The notes below the pieces were generated by a model, which did no database searches, had not been told where the DNA came from, and saw only the letters and a program-made list of their open reading frames with translations. DNA of 64,000 bases from Nonomuraea longispora (GTDB taxonomy: Bacteria > Actinomycetota > Actinomycetes > Streptosporangiales > Streptosporangiaceae). This document shows, in pieces, positions 8,732 to 18,281 of this stretch; within the stretch, counting starts at the first letter, position 1, and every line of letters begins with the position of its first letter. The DNA lies in assembly GCF_004348345.1 (NCBI RefSeq), contig NZ_SMJZ01000006.1, forward strand, positions 26,299 through 90,298. Direction: 5' to 3'. A program made the position numbers and the translations under genes.

Positions 8732-10339
8732 TTACCGACCTACCCGCCCCGCGACCATCCCAACGATGGAGTTGACCTCCGGGATGCGCATTCTGTGCGC
8801 AACGCCGAGATAGAGGAGCAACCCGAGACCGCCTCCGACGGCCAGAACGATCAGCGAATTGACGAACCCTAGCCCGTCGAAGACCCCGGTGACCACCCAT
8901 ACTGCCCCGAGGGCCAGTACAGCGGTGGGCAGCGCCGCGAGGTACATCCTGGTCAGTGCCATGCCGATGCTCCATCCGCCCAGCCCCTGCACCCGCCGGC
9001 CGGCCAGCCACCAGGCCGTAAGGGCGCCCAGCGCGTACGCGACCGCGTACGCGAGAGCCAGCCCCATCACGGCATAACGCGCCGGCAGCAGCGTGAAGAA
9101 CAGCCACATGAGCAGGGCGTTGACCGCGGTCGTGCCCGCGCCGACGAACACCGGCGTGCGGGTGTCGCCGAAGCTGTAGAAGACGCGCAGCAGCAGCTGG
9201 AAGAGCGCGAACGGCACGAGCGCCAGCCCGTATACCTGCAGCACGTTGCCGATGTAGACGGCGTCGGCGACGCTGTTGGCGCCGTGGCCGTAGATCGGCA
9301 CGGTGATGGCCGGGCCGAGCACCATGAGCAGCAGCGACACTGGCACCATCAGCGAGCAGACGAGGCGGACGCTCGACCCGAACTCGGAGCGTACGTCGTC
9401 GAACCGCCCGTCACTGACGGCCCTGCTCATCCGCGGCAGCATGGCCGTGATCACCGAGACGCCGATGACGCCGTAGGGCAGCTGGAAGAGCTGGAACGCC
9501 AGGGTGTACGGGCTGATGCCGTGCCCCTCCACCACGGAGCCCGCGGCGCTGGCCAGGTTGGTGGTCAGCACGAAGCCGAGCTGGGTGACGACGGTGTAGC
9601 CGATCGTCCAGACGCCGGCCTTGGCCATCTCGCCCAGCCGGGCGTTACGCAGGTCGAGGCGGGGCTTGAAGGAGAACCCGGCGCGCTTGAGCGCCACGAT
9701 CAGCACGGACGCCTGTGCCACGATGCCGGCCGTGGTGCCGAGGCCCAGCAGGACGAGATCACCGTCGGTGACCTTGGCGATGTCGCCGCCTGCGGTGCTG
9801 ACCAGGGCGAAGAGAAGGAACGCGCAGATGACGACGAGGTTGTTGAGTACGGGCGCCCACATGGGGGCGGCGAAGCGGTCGCGGGTGTTGAGGATGGCGC
9901 CCGCCACCGCGCCCGTGCCGAAGAAGGCCAACTGCGGCAGGATGAACCGGGCCAGCATGACCGCGACCTCGAACTCCCTGCTGTCCCGGTCCCACACCGT
10001 GTAGAGGTCGATGAGCAGCGGCGCGGCGAAAGCGGCGGCGACCGCGATGACGGCCAGCGTCAGCGTGGCGAGCGTCAGCAGCCGCTGCTCGTAGGCCCGC
10101 CCGCCGTCGGCGTCGCGCTGCTGCGCCCGTACGATCATCGGCACCACGACGCTGCTCAGCACGCCCAGCAGCAGCAGGTCGAGGATGCTGTACGGGATCG
10201 CGTAGGCCGCGTTGTAGGCGTCGCCGAGCAGAGCCGTGCCGATGGCGTACGCCAGCACCATGGTCCTGACGAAACCCGTCACCCTGGACACCATCGTGCC
10301 CGCCGCCATGATGGCGCTGGCCTTCAGCATGCGGCTCAT
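8732..10339 (-). CDS. murJ: Lipid II flippase MurJ (MviN family)
   Basis: A 535-residue integral membrane protein of the MVF/MATE-like fold with about 14 hydrophobic segments. MurJ features are visible: the N-terminal ASAIMAAGTMVSRVTGFVRT, a PY-containing first repeat, and VFYSFGDTRTPV in the seventh-eighth helix region. It moves lipid II across the cytoplasmic membrane for peptidoglycan assembly. The start ATG overlaps the stop of the DUF6049 gene as ATGA and is preceded by GGGAGGTGAG, so the two genes are translated as a unit. In contrast to M. tuberculosis the protein ends after the membrane domain, with the pseudokinase encoded separately downstream. Confidence 0.93.
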   Translation of the reverse strand: MSRMLKASAIMAAGTMVSRVTGFVRTMVLAYAIGTALLGDAYNAAYAIPYSILDLLLLGVLSSVVVPMIVRAQQRDADGGRAYEQRLLTLATLTLAVIAVAAAFAAPLLIDLYTVWDRDSREFEVAVMLARFILPQLAFFGTGAVAGAILNTRDRFAAPMWAPVLNNLVVICAFLLFALVSTAGGDIAKVTDGDLVLLGLGTTAGIVAQASVLIVALKRAGFSFKPRLDLRNARLGEMAKAGVWTIGYTVVTQLGFVLTTNLASAAGSVVEGHGISPYTLAFQLFQLPYGVIGVSVITAMLPRMSRAVSDGRFDDVRSEFGSSVRLVCSLMVPVSLLLMVLGPAITVPIYGHGANSVADAVYIGNVLQVYGLALVPFALFQLLLRVFYSFGDTRTPVFVGAGTTAVNALLMWLFFTLLPARYAVMGLALAYAVAYALGALTAWWLAGRRVQGLGGWSIGMALTRMYLAALPTAVLALGAVWVVTGVFDGLGFVNSLIVLAVGGGLGLLLYLGVAHRMRIPEVNSIVGMVAGRVGR

Positions 10340-12441
10340 GCAGTGCTCACCTCCCGGTTCTTGGCGGCCCGGGCGAGCTTGCGTTCTGACCGTCGGCGCA
10401 GCACCCGCGTCACCACGGCGGCGAGCATAACGGTGAGAGCGGCTCCGACGATCACCGAGGCGATGCCGGTGTAGCCGGTGGTGCGGATGGTCAGCCGCAC
10501 CGGCTCGCCGTACGCCTTGCCGTCGACGGTCCTGAGCTGCACGGTGACCGTGGCGTCGCCGTTGCCGGTGGCGTTCATCGGCACCGGGACCGTGCCGCTC
10601 TGCCCGACGCCGATGGTCAGCCGCTCGTTCTGGTCTTTGACCTGCAGCAGCTTGCGGTTGTTGGACTGGACGTCGACGTAGAGGGAGATCTGGGCGCCCG
10701 TCGAGTTCTTCACGCTGATGGGCACCACGCCGTCGCTGCCGGCCAGCGATTTGCGTGGCCGGTCGGAGCCGGCTCCGGTGATCGTGACCTTGCCCAGGCG
10801 GTCATCGACCGCCGCGCTCACCTGCTTGGTCAGCGCGCGGCCCGTCCGCGAGCTGGAGCGCCAGGCCGAGGAGGACAGCCTGAGTACGGCCGCGTCGAAG
10901 CTGGACCGTGTCTTCGTCGTGGTGATCTCGGCGGTCAGCTGCGCCTTCTCCCAGGTCTCCTTGACCCGCTTGAGGTATTTGCCGCTCAACTCGTCCTTGC
11001 GGTCGGCGTCGGTGTAGGTCAGCCCGGCGCGCGGCACCGAAGCCTTGCTCGGCTTGATCGACTCAAGCGTGGTCATCTGCAGCCACGGCAGGCGGCCCGC
11101 GGCCTTGAGCAGGGCGGAGACGAGGGCCGGGTTGGGATCCCAGCGCCTCGACGGGGCGATGACCAGCGACCTGGGCGAGGTCTGGCCCTGCTCGGCGGAG
11201 ATCATCGCGGTCTCGGCGATGAAACGCTGCGTGCTGAGCAGGACGCTCGTGGCGCCCTTGGGCTCGAACAGGGCGCTCAGCTGGGGATCGGCGACGAGCG
11301 CGGTGACGGGGCCGTTGACCGAGTCGAGGGTCGAGGCGGCGTCGGGCGTGAACGTGACGGGCGGCTGCGGGGGCAGGTTGCCGGGGTCGAGCAGCACCCG
11401 GTCGACCTTGGCGTCGGAGACCGAGAGCAGGTCGAGCGCGTCCGGGTCGAGCCGGCCGGAGGGCGGCCAGTTGACGTTGGTCTTCACCTCGCGGCCCAGC
11501 AGTTCCCCGGCCTTCTGCCCGGCCAGCTGGATGGCCCTGTTGGGCTGGACGTCGAGGCCGCGGTGGGCCATCCCGGTCACGTCGGGATCGGCGTAGGGGA
11601 CCGCCACCACGGGCGAGGAGGCCAGCGAGGTGCGCATGCTCGTCAGCCACGCGCCGGCCGCGGCGCTGGCCGGCCGGCTCTCTTCGCCGTCCTTCGTCCT
11701 GACCGTGTAGCCGCTCTTCATCACGTCGAGGTCGTCGAGCAGCCCGGGCTCGAAGAACCAGGTCACCGTCTTGGGCGCGACCTGCGCGACGCGGGCCAGG
11801 TCGGCCAGGCGGCCCCGGCCGGCGACCGACTGGCTCAACTTGTCGTCCACGAACATGGACCCGTCGGTCGCCCGGTGCGGCTGGTCGATGATCGGCAGGG
11901 CGACGGCCAGCTTGTTGCGCGGCGGCTTGGGGACGGTGGGCGGCGCGTAGGTGAGGAACGTGCGCTGCGCGAAGATCGGCACGCCGTACTGGGCCACGTC
12001 GATGGCGATCGGATAGGCCCCGAACGAGCGGTAGCCGAGCTGCACCGGCGTCGCGGTGAACTCCCAGCGGGTCTCCTCGCCGGCGGCGAGCGGCGGGATG
12101 TCCATCGCCGAGGAGGACGAGACGTTGCCCGGGAGCGTCGTGGTGTTCTGGTCGGCCGCGTAGACCTCCATGGACGCCCGGTCGATGATCCTCTGTGGCG
12201 TGTAGCGCAGGCGTACGCGCATGGCAGGTTTGGGAGCGCCCGTGTCGTTGCGGACCGTGCCGGCGAACTTGATCTCGTCGCTTGGGGAAGTGGGCACGTC
12301 GGGGGTGATCGACGCGATCGACACGGTGACGGTCTGCCTGCTCGCGCTGGTGGCAGCCGTGCCCGGCGTCGCCGCCACCATGAGGGCGAGCAACGCGGCG
12401 GAGAGCACGGCGAGCAGCGTGGCCTTACGGATCACGCGCAT
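10336..12441 (-). CDS. Secreted, membrane-anchored DUF6049 family protein
   Basis: A 701-residue protein, counterpart of M. tuberculosis Rv3909, always found next to murJ in actinobacteria. It has a signal peptide (MRVIRKATLLAVLSAALLAL...), a long extracytoplasmic region with beta-rich segments, and a C-terminal transmembrane helix (GIASVIVGAALTVMLAAVV) followed by a short basic cytoplasmic tail. No catalytic motif is recognised; its location suggests a part in MurJ-dependent cell-wall assembly (inference). The start is the ATG at 12439-12441, placed at the signal peptide; much longer upstream readings are Arg-rich and out of character. Overlaps murJ by 4 bp. Confidence 0.85.
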   Translation of the reverse strand: MRVIRKATLLAVLSAALLALMVAATPGTAATSASRQTVTVSIASITPDVPTSPSDEIKFAGTVRNDTGAPKPAMRVRLRYTPQRIIDRASMEVYAADQNTTTLPGNVSSSSAMDIPPLAAGEETRWEFTATPVQLGYRSFGAYPIAIDVAQYGVPIFAQRTFLTYAPPTVPKPPRNKLAVALPIIDQPHRATDGSMFVDDKLSQSVAGRGRLADLARVAQVAPKTVTWFFEPGLLDDLDVMKSGYTVRTKDGEESRPASAAAGAWLTSMRTSLASSPVVAVPYADPDVTGMAHRGLDVQPNRAIQLAGQKAGELLGREVKTNVNWPPSGRLDPDALDLLSVSDAKVDRVLLDPGNLPPQPPVTFTPDAASTLDSVNGPVTALVADPQLSALFEPKGATSVLLSTQRFIAETAMISAEQGQTSPRSLVIAPSRRWDPNPALVSALLKAAGRLPWLQMTTLESIKPSKASVPRAGLTYTDADRKDELSGKYLKRVKETWEKAQLTAEITTTKTRSSFDAAVLRLSSSAWRSSSRTGRALTKQVSAAVDDRLGKVTITGAGSDRPRKSLAGSDGVVPISVKNSTGAQISLYVDVQSNNRKLLQVKDQNERLTIGVGQSGTVPVPMNATGNGDATVTVQLRTVDGKAYGEPVRLTIRTTGYTGIASVIVGAALTVMLAAVVTRVLRRRSERKLARAAKNREVSTA

Positions 12442-12485
12442 GCCCGAGCTGGAGTACGACGACGCACGCCCGCAATGGTACGGGT

Positions 12486-13010
12486 TCAGTGCCGTCGCGC
12501 GACCGCCCCACGTGCTCCTCTCAGGCGTGCGCCCCGTAGGTCGGCGAGCTTTCCCGGCAGAAGTTCCAGCAGGTCGCGGGCACGTAAGGAGAGGGCGGTG
12601 TGGCGTTCGCCGATGGGCATGAACACCGGTCCTTCGTCCACGCGCAGCCGGTCGTCGATGAACACGGGCAGCGGCTGCGGCAGCAGCAGCGGGCACACCA
12701 GCCCGTCGGCGTAGTCGGTGGCCGCGTTGACCACGTGGGAGGCGGCGTGGCGCACCTGGCGCGCGCCGAGCAGGGCGCCGACGGCTCCGGGCCTGGGCGG
12801 CAGGGCGACGGGGGAGGTCACCGCGACGACGACCTCGCGGCCGACCCTGGTGGCCACTTCGAGCACGGTGACCATCAGGCACCTCTCGGGCGCCGCGGAG
12901 ACCATGTCCGGCAGTTCCCGCGCGGATGTCATGGGACGCGGAAGGCGTACGATCTCATGATGGACCTGGTGTGCGAGGAGCCGGCGGTGGATCGCGAGGG
13001 CATCCTTCAT
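12486..13010 (-). CDS. YbaK/aminoacyl-tRNA deacylase-associated domain protein
   Basis: A 174-residue protein of the YbaK/ProX/EbsC fold, which hydrolyses mischarged aminoacyl-tRNAs (for example Cys- or Ala-tRNA-Pro). It shows the family layout: short N-terminal helix (DALAIHRRLLAHQVHHEIVRL), central AVTSPVALPPRP...VGALLGARQVR, and C-terminal VFMPIGERHTALSLRARDLLELL. The expected catalytic lysine of bacterial YbaK is not obvious, so activity is uncertain. The start is ATG after AAGGAGG (5-nt spacing). It occupies the place of mutT4 (Rv3908) between the DUF6049 gene and divergent pcnA. Confidence 0.8.
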   Translation of the reverse strand: MKDALAIHRRLLAHQVHHEIVRLPRPMTSARELPDMVSAAPERCLMVTVLEVATRVGREVVVAVTSPVALPPRPGAVGALLGARQVRHAASHVVNAATDYADGLVCPLLLPQPLPVFIDDRLRVDEGPVFMPIGERHTALSLRARDLLELLPGKLADLRGARLRGARGAVARRH

Positions 13011-13090
13011 ATAGTCCTCCTTACCTCGTTCCATGGCCCCCGACGGTCCTTTGACCGAAGGTAACCCGGACCTGGTGTGGCTCGGGGGAT

Positions 13091-14554
13091 ATGTTCCGGA
13101 AGGACCCACTGCGTTTGTCCGACTCAACTCTGACCGAAAGCCAGCGGCAGGCCATGCACGACCTGTTCCGCAAGATCGCGCCGGCGGCCGACGAGCTCGG
13201 CCGCCTGTTCGCCGCGCACGGCCACGAGCTCGCCCTGGTCGGCGGGCCCGTGCGTGACCTCCTCCTCGGCCGCATCGGCAACGACCTCGACCTGACCACC
13301 GACGCCCGCCCCGAGCGGGTGCTGGAGATCGTCAAGGACTGGGCCGACTCCGTGTGGACGATCGGCATCGACTTCGGCACCGTCGGCCTGCGCAAAGGCG
13401 GCTCGCTCATCGAGATCACGACCTACCGCAGCGAGTCGTACGACCCGAAGTCGCGCAAACCCGACGTCATGTACGGCGAGACGCTGGAGGCCGACCTGGA
13501 GCGGCGCGACTTCGCGGTCAACGCGATGGCGGTGCGGCTGCCGGGGCACGAGTTCATCGACCCCTACGGCGGGCTGCGCGACCTGCGGGCCGGGCTGCTG
13601 CGCACACCGGGGTCTCCCGAACGCTCCTTCGGCGATGATCCGCTGCGCATGTTGCGGGCGGCCAGGTTCGCCTCGCAGCTCGGGTTCACGGTCGACGACG
13701 ACGCCCTGGCGGCGATGTCCGCGATGGCCGAGCGCATCCAGATCGTCTCGGCCGAGCGCATCCGTGACGAGCTCGACAAGCTCGTCTGCGGCGCCAACCC
13801 GCGCGAGGGGCTGCGGCTGCTGGTGCAGACGGGGCTGGCGGCGTACGTGCTGCCCGAGCTGCCCAAGCTGCGCCTCGAGATCGACGAGCACCACCGGCAC
13901 AAGGACGTCTACGAGCACACGTTGACGGTGCTCGACCAGGCCATCGCGCAGGAGGAGGACGGCAAGCCCGACAAGATCCTGCGCTGGACGGCGCTCATGC
14001 ACGACGTCGGCAAGCCGAAGACGCGCCGCCACGAGCCGGGCGGCCGGGTGTCGTTCCACCACCACGAGGTGGTCGGCGCCCAGATGACCAAGAAGCGCAT
14101 GACCGAGCTGAAGTTCCCCAAGGACGTCGTGTCCGACGTCTCCCGGCTGGTCGAGCTGCACCTGCGCTTCCACGGCTACGGCACGGGGGAGTGGACCGAC
14201 AGCGCCGTGCGTCGCTACGTGCGCGACGCCGGCCATCTGCTCGACCGGCTGCACAAGCTGACCAGGGCCGACTGCACGACCCGCAACAAGCGCAAGGCCG
14301 CGGCGCTGGCGCGGACCTACGACCACCTGGAGGAGCGCATCGCCAGGCTGGCCGAGGAGGAGGAGCTGGCCAAGATCCGCCCCGAGCTCGACGGCAACGA
14401 GATCCAGCGGGTGCTCGGGGTCGGGCCTGGGCCGGTCGTGGGGCGGGCGTACAAGTTCCTGCTCGAGCTCAGGCTCGACAAGGGCATGATCGGCAAGGAG
14501 GCGGCCACGGAGGCGCTGCTGGAGTGGGCCAGGTCAGACGACCTCGGCGCGTGA
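13091..14554 (+). CDS. pcnA: CCA tRNA nucleotidyltransferase / poly(A) polymerase family, with HD domain
   Basis: A 487-residue class II nucleotidyltransferase that builds or repairs the 3' CCA of tRNAs. The catalytic motif GGPVRDLLLG (51-60) is followed by NDLDLTT with the two metal-binding aspartates (Asp65, Asp67). The RNA-binding region FGDDPLRMLRAARFASQLGF follows, and then a C-terminal HD phosphohydrolase domain (LMHDVGKPKTR; VELHLRFHG). Start ATG after GGGGGAT. It is divergent from the ybaK-like gene and overlaps the convergent MFS gene by 21 bp. Equivalent to Rv3907c in the conserved block. Confidence 0.93.
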   Translation: MFRKDPLRLSDSTLTESQRQAMHDLFRKIAPAADELGRLFAAHGHELALVGGPVRDLLLGRIGNDLDLTTDARPERVLEIVKDWADSVWTIGIDFGTVGLRKGGSLIEITTYRSESYDPKSRKPDVMYGETLEADLERRDFAVNAMAVRLPGHEFIDPYGGLRDLRAGLLRTPGSPERSFGDDPLRMLRAARFASQLGFTVDDDALAAMSAMAERIQIVSAERIRDELDKLVCGANPREGLRLLVQTGLAAYVLPELPKLRLEIDEHHRHKDVYEHTLTVLDQAIAQEEDGKPDKILRWTALMHDVGKPKTRRHEPGGRVSFHHHEVVGAQMTKKRMTELKFPKDVVSDVSRLVELHLRFHGYGTGEWTDSAVRRYVRDAGHLLDRLHKLTRADCTTRNKRKAAALARTYDHLEERIARLAEEEELAKIRPELDGNEIQRVLGVGPGPVVGRAYKFLLELRLDKGMIGKEAATEALLEWARSDDLGA

Positions 14555-15820
14555 CGCGGTGGTGATCATCCGGTAGACGAGCGCCGCCGCCGGATAGCCG
14601 ACCGAGATGATCACCACGGCGGCGTACGACTTGCCGTCGGCCGGCAGGATCACCGCCGACACGGCGGCGGCGAGCACGTACATGCCGTTGAAGAGCATGT
14701 CGTAGAGGGAGAACGCGCGGCCCCTGTAGATGTCCTCGACGTCGCGCTGGACCGTCGTGTCGGCGCAGATCTTGACGCTCTGCCCGGCCACGCCCAGCAC
14801 GAACCCGGCCACCGGCAGCCCCCACTCCTGGAAGGGCAGCACGAGCGCCGCCGTCAGCACGCCCGCTCCCGCCATCGCGATCTGCACCCACCGCTCGATC
14901 CCGAACCAATCGGTCGTGTACGGGGTGATGACCACGGCGAGGGCCGTGCCGATGCCGGCGCCGACCACGACGAGGCCGACCCCGCGCAGCGCGGTCTCGG
15001 CGTCGCCGTCGGCGAAGTAGTAGCGGTAGAGGATGATGCCGAGCGCGGTGGACATGCCGAACAGGAACCGGTGCGTGGCCATCGCGCCCATCGTCGCGGC
15101 GGCCACCCGGTGGCGCACCAGGTGCCTGGCGCCGTCGATGAGACCGGTGACGACGTTGCGCAGGGCCTGGCGGGCCTGCGGCAGGTCGGGGTCGGACCAT
15201 GGGCCGAGCAGCCGGCGGTCCATGGTCCGCGCCACGAGCGCGCTCAGCGTGAACACCACGCCGGACGTCGCCAGCAGCAGCGCCACGCCGAAGTCGCCGC
15301 CGCCGAAGATCTCCCGCAACAGGAACCCAAGACCGGCGCCGATGAACGTGGCCACCGTCCCTGAGGTGGGGGTGACGGCGTTGGCCGCGATCAGCCGCTC
15401 GGGTGGGACGACGTGCGGCAGCGAGGCGCCGAGCGCGGCCAGGAAGAACCGGTTGACGCCGAGCACCAGCAGCGCCGCGCCGTAGAACAGCGGGTCGGGC
15501 ACGTCGGCGACGACCAGCCCGGCCGCCACGAGCAGCAGCACACCGCGTATGAAGGGCGCGACCACCAGGATCTGCCGCCGCGACCAGCGGTCGATGAACA
15601 CGCCGACGAACGGCCCGAGCACGCTGTACGGCAGCAGCAGCACGGCCAGCCCCACCGCCACCTCGAGCGCGGTCGTCTGGTTCTCGGGGCTGAAGAAGGC
15701 GAAACCCGTCACGCCGAACTGGAAGATCCCGTCGGAGAACTGGGAGACCAGACGGGTCCCGAACAGGCGCCGGAAATCTCTGCCCCGCAGGACCACGCGG
15801 AGATCGGCGACGAATGACAC
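14534..15820 (-). CDS. Major facilitator superfamily transporter
   Basis: A 428-residue membrane protein with 12 predicted helices. The loop between helices 2 and 3 carries GVFIDRWSRRQILVVAP, the MFS motif A in the form seen in macrolide/MefA-like exporters (GxxxDRxxRR). A second half-repeat begins near RHRVAAATMGAMATHRFLFG. Substrate is unknown; a drug or metabolite exporter is most likely. GTG start at 15818-15820 without a clear ribosome binding site. Its 3' end overlaps pcnA by 21 bp tail to tail. Confidence 0.82.
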   Translation of the reverse strand: MSFVADLRVVLRGRDFRRLFGTRLVSQFSDGIFQFGVTGFAFFSPENQTTALEVAVGLAVLLLPYSVLGPFVGVFIDRWSRRQILVVAPFIRGVLLLVAAGLVVADVPDPLFYGAALLVLGVNRFFLAALGASLPHVVPPERLIAANAVTPTSGTVATFIGAGLGFLLREIFGGGDFGVALLLATSGVVFTLSALVARTMDRRLLGPWSDPDLPQARQALRNVVTGLIDGARHLVRHRVAAATMGAMATHRFLFGMSTALGIILYRYYFADGDAETALRGVGLVVVGAGIGTALAVVITPYTTDWFGIERWVQIAMAGAGVLTAALVLPFQEWGLPVAGFVLGVAGQSVKICADTTVQRDVEDIYRGRAFSLYDMLFNGMYVLAAAVSAVILPADGKSYAAVVIISVGYPAAALVYRMITTASRAEVV

Positions 15821-15924
15821 GCCGTCAGCCTAGCCCCGGACCCGTCGTGCGGGACGCGCGGATGCCGGTCCAGCAGGTGAACCCGGCTTCCCCACAGCAC
15901 ACATGATCACGTACGCTTCGAAGC

Positions 15925-16509
15925 GTGACGACTGACGAACTCGTTGTGCTGGTCGATCGCAGTGGCCATCCGCTCGGCACCGCGCCGAAGATGTCGGTGC
16001 ACTGCCATGACACCCCCCTTCACCTGGCCTTCTCCAGCTATGTCTTCGACCGGGACGGCCGCGTACTGCTCACCAGGAGGGCCGACCACAAGCTCACCTG
16101 GCCCGGCGTCTGGACCAACAGCTGCTGCGGCCACCCGCTGCCGGGTGAGTCGCTCGACCGCGCGGTCATGCGCCGGCTCTCCTACGAGCTGGGGCTGAAG
16201 GCCGAGCGCGCCGACCTGATGCTGCCCGCCTTCGCCTACCGCGCCGTCATGTCCAACGGCATCGTCGAGCACGAGCTCTGCCCGGTCTTCCGGGTCACGG
16301 TCGACGCGCCCGTCGTGCCCAACCCCGACGAGGTGGGGGAGACCTCGTGGATGCCGTGGAAGGAGTTCGCCGAGGGCGTGCTCAACGGCCTGCTGGCGAT
16401 CTCGCCGTGGTGCAGGGAGCAGGTGCCGCAGCTGGCGAGGCTCGGCTCCGACCCGCTCACCTGGCGGCCAGCTCCGGCCGACGAGCTGCCTCCCGCGGCC
16501 CGTCTGTGA
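15925..16509 (+). CDS. idi: Isopentenyl-diphosphate delta-isomerase, type 1
   Basis: A 194-residue Nudix-fold enzyme that interconverts IPP and DMAPP for isoprenoid synthesis. The catalytic cysteine is in TNSCCGHP (Cys67), the metal-binding histidines lie in SVHCHD and LHLAFSSYVF, and the Nudix-like helix includes AVMRRLSYELG. The E-x-C-P motif reads HELCPVF. The length is typical of actinobacterial Idi. The GTG start lacks a good ribosome binding site, and an upstream region of only 104 bp separates it from the divergent MFS gene; leaderless translation is possible. Confidence 0.93.
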   Translation: MTTDELVVLVDRSGHPLGTAPKMSVHCHDTPLHLAFSSYVFDRDGRVLLTRRADHKLTWPGVWTNSCCGHPLPGESLDRAVMRRLSYELGLKAERADLMLPAFAYRAVMSNGIVEHELCPVFRVTVDAPVVPNPDEVGETSWMPWKEFAEGVLNGLLAISPWCREQVPQLARLGSDPLTWRPAPADELPPAARL

Positions 16510-16515
16510 GCGAAG

Positions 16516-16547
16516 CCCAGGGCGCCGCACAGGCGCGGCGCCCTGGG
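16516..16547. terminator. Bidirectional terminator between idi and ino1
   Basis: A perfect 13-bp inverted repeat, CCCAGGGCGCCGC (16516-16528) and GCGGCGCCCTGGG (16535-16547), with a 6-nt loop, placed between the convergent stop codons of idi and ino1. Confidence 0.85.
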
Positions 16548-16560
16548 GATGGTGCGGAGG

Positions 16561-17640
16561 TCAGCGTTCGACTTCGCCGCGGATGAACTTCTCGACGTAT
16601 TCGCGGGCCTGGTCGTCGGAGTACTGCTCGGGCGGGGACTTCATGAAGTAGGAGGAGGCCGACAGGATGGGCCCGGCGATGCCGCGGTCGAGGGCGATCT
16701 TGGCGGCGCGGACGGCGTCGATGATGATGCCGGCGGAGTTGGGTGAGTCCCACACCTCGAGCTTGTATTCCAGGTTGAGCGGGGTGTCGCCGAAGGAGCG
16801 GCCTTCGAGGCGGACGTAGGCCCATTTGCGGTCGTCGAGCCAGGGCACATGGTCGGAGGGGCCGATGTGCACGTCGCTCTTGCCCATCTCGCGGGGGATC
16901 TGGGAGGTGACCGACTGGGTCTTGGAGATCTTCTTGGACTGCAGGCGCTTGCGCTCCAGCATGTTCATGAAGTCCATGTTGCCGCCGAAGTTGAGCTGGT
17001 AGGTGCGTAGCAGCTCGACGCCGCGGTCTTCGAAGAGCTTGGCCATGACGCGGTGGGTGATGGTGGCGCCGACCTGGGATTTGATGTCGTCGCCGACGAT
17101 GGGCACGCCGGCGTCGGTGAACTTGGCCGCCCAGACGGGGTCGGAGGCGATGAAGACGGGCAGCGCGTTGACGAAGGCGACGCCCGCGTCGATGGCGCAC
17201 TGGGCGTAGAAGCGGTCTGCGTCCTCGGAGCCGACGGGCAGGTAGGAGACCAGGACGTCGGCCTGGTTGTCGCGCAGCACCTGGACCACGTCGACGGGCG
17301 TCTCGTCGGACTCGTCGATGATGTCCTGGTAGAACTCGCCGAGTCCGTCGAAGGTGGGCCCGCGTTGCACGGTCACGCCGGTGGGCGGCACATCGGTGAT
17401 CTTGATGGTGTTGTTCTCGCTGGCGACGATGGCCTCGGACAGGTCACGGCCGACCTTTTTGGCGTCAACGTCGAAGGCCGCGACGAACTCGACGTCGCCG
17501 ACGTGGTAATCGCCGAACTTCACGTGCATCAGGCCCGGGACCCGTGTGTCCGGGTCGGCGTCCTTGTAATAGTGAACACCCTGGACCAGCGACGACGCGC
17601 AGTTGCCGACACCGACAATGGCCACGCGAACCGAACCCAT
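16561..17640 (-). CDS. ino1: Inositol-3-phosphate synthase
   Basis: A 359-residue NAD-dependent synthase that turns glucose-6-phosphate into inositol-3-phosphate, the first step to phosphatidylinositol and mycothiol. Rossmann motif [16 protein letters not shown] at the N-terminus, then [15 protein letters not shown], the conserved [18 protein letters not shown] and [15 protein letters not shown], and catalytic [12 protein letters not shown]. The start is ATG at 17638-17640, 8 nt after GGGAG; an in-frame ATG at 17661 overlaps the end of the upstream padR gene and is less likely. The 13-bp gap to padR shows an operon. The padR-ino1 pair matches Rv0047c-Rv0046c. Confidence 0.95.
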   Translation of the reverse strand: MGSVRVAIVGVGNCASSLVQGVHYYKDADPDTRVPGLMHVKFGDYHVGDVEFVAAFDVDAKKVGRDLSEAIVASENNTIKITDVPPTGVTVQRGPTFDGLGEFYQDIIDESDETPVDVVQVLRDNQADVLVSYLPVGSEDADRFYAQCAIDAGVAFVNALPVFIASDPVWAAKFTDAGVPIVGDDIKSQVGATITHRVMAKLFEDRGVELLRTYQLNFGGNMDFMNMLERKRLQSKKISKTQSVTSQIPREMGKSDVHIGPSDHVPWLDDRKWAYVRLEGRSFGDTPLNLEYKLEVWDSPNSAGIIIDAVRAAKIALDRGIAGPILSASSYFMKSPPEQYSDDQAREYVEKFIRGEVER

Positions 17641-17653
17641 CGCACTCGCTCCC

Positions 17654-18238
17654 TTACTCATCAGTTGACGTGGTGTCTCTGCCGGGCTCTTCCGAGGCCC
17701 GGCGCTCCGTTGCGATCAGCTCGTTGAGCCAGCGCACCTCGCGCTCGACCGACTCGAGCCCGTGACGCTGCAGCTCGAGCGTGTAGCTGTCGAGACGTTC
17801 CCTGGTGCGCGCCAGCGCCGTGCGCACCGCGTCGAGCCGCTCTTCCAGCCGGCTGCGGCGGCCTTCGAGAATGCGCAGCCGCACCTCGGCCTCGGTGTGC
17901 CGGAAAAACGCGAAATGCACGCCGAAGCTCTCGTCCTCCCATGCGGAAGGACCGGCCTGCGTGAGCAGGTCCTGCAGGCGTTCCTTGCCTTCGGCGGTCA
18001 GCTTGTAAACGATTTTCGACCGGCCGCCGACGATCGTGGTGGAAGCGGGCTGCTCCTCCGCGATGAGGCCCCGAGCGAGAAGTGATCGCAGACAGGGGTA
18101 AAGCGATCCGTAGGAGAACGCACGGAACATCCCCAGCAGGGCGTTGAGACGTTTGCGCAGCTCATAGCCGTGCAGCGGCGTTTCGTGCAGCGACCCGAGC
18201 ACGGCCAGCTCCAGGACCCTGCCCTGCCCGCTGGCCAT
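17654..18238 (-). CDS. PadR family transcriptional regulator
   Basis: A 194-residue regulator. The N-terminal winged helix shows [23 protein letters not shown] and [19 protein letters not shown], hallmarks of PadR. The C-terminal half is a long helical dimerisation region ([22 protein letters not shown]...), as in PadR-s2/Rv0047c-type proteins. ATG start at 18236-18238. It precedes ino1 with a 13-bp gap, so it probably controls itself and ino1. A palindrome immediately upstream (18261-18281) is the candidate operator. The effector is unknown; inositol or a related sugar phosphate is a plausible guess only. Confidence 0.9.
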   Translation of the reverse strand: MASGQGRVLELAVLGSLHETPLHGYELRKRLNALLGMFRAFSYGSLYPCLRSLLARGLIAEEQPASTTIVGGRSKIVYKLTAEGKERLQDLLTQAGPSAWEDESFGVHFAFFRHTEAEVRLRILEGRRSRLEERLDAVRTALARTRERLDSYTLELQRHGLESVEREVRWLNELIATERRASEEPGRDTTSTDE

Positions 18239-18260
18239 GGGAACCGCCCCCTCTCGCGTC

Positions 18261-18281
18261 GATGTATCGAGCCGATACATC
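18261..18281. promoter_or_regulatory. Putative PadR operator
   Basis: Perfect inverted repeat GATGTATCG-AGC-CGATACATC, 22 bp upstream of the padR start codon. The core ATGTATCG/CGATACAT resembles known PadR operators (ATGT...ACAT type). A further partial half site, TGATACG, follows at 18285-18291, and TATATCG at 18302-18308. Placement suits autorepression of padR-ino1. Confidence 0.65.
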
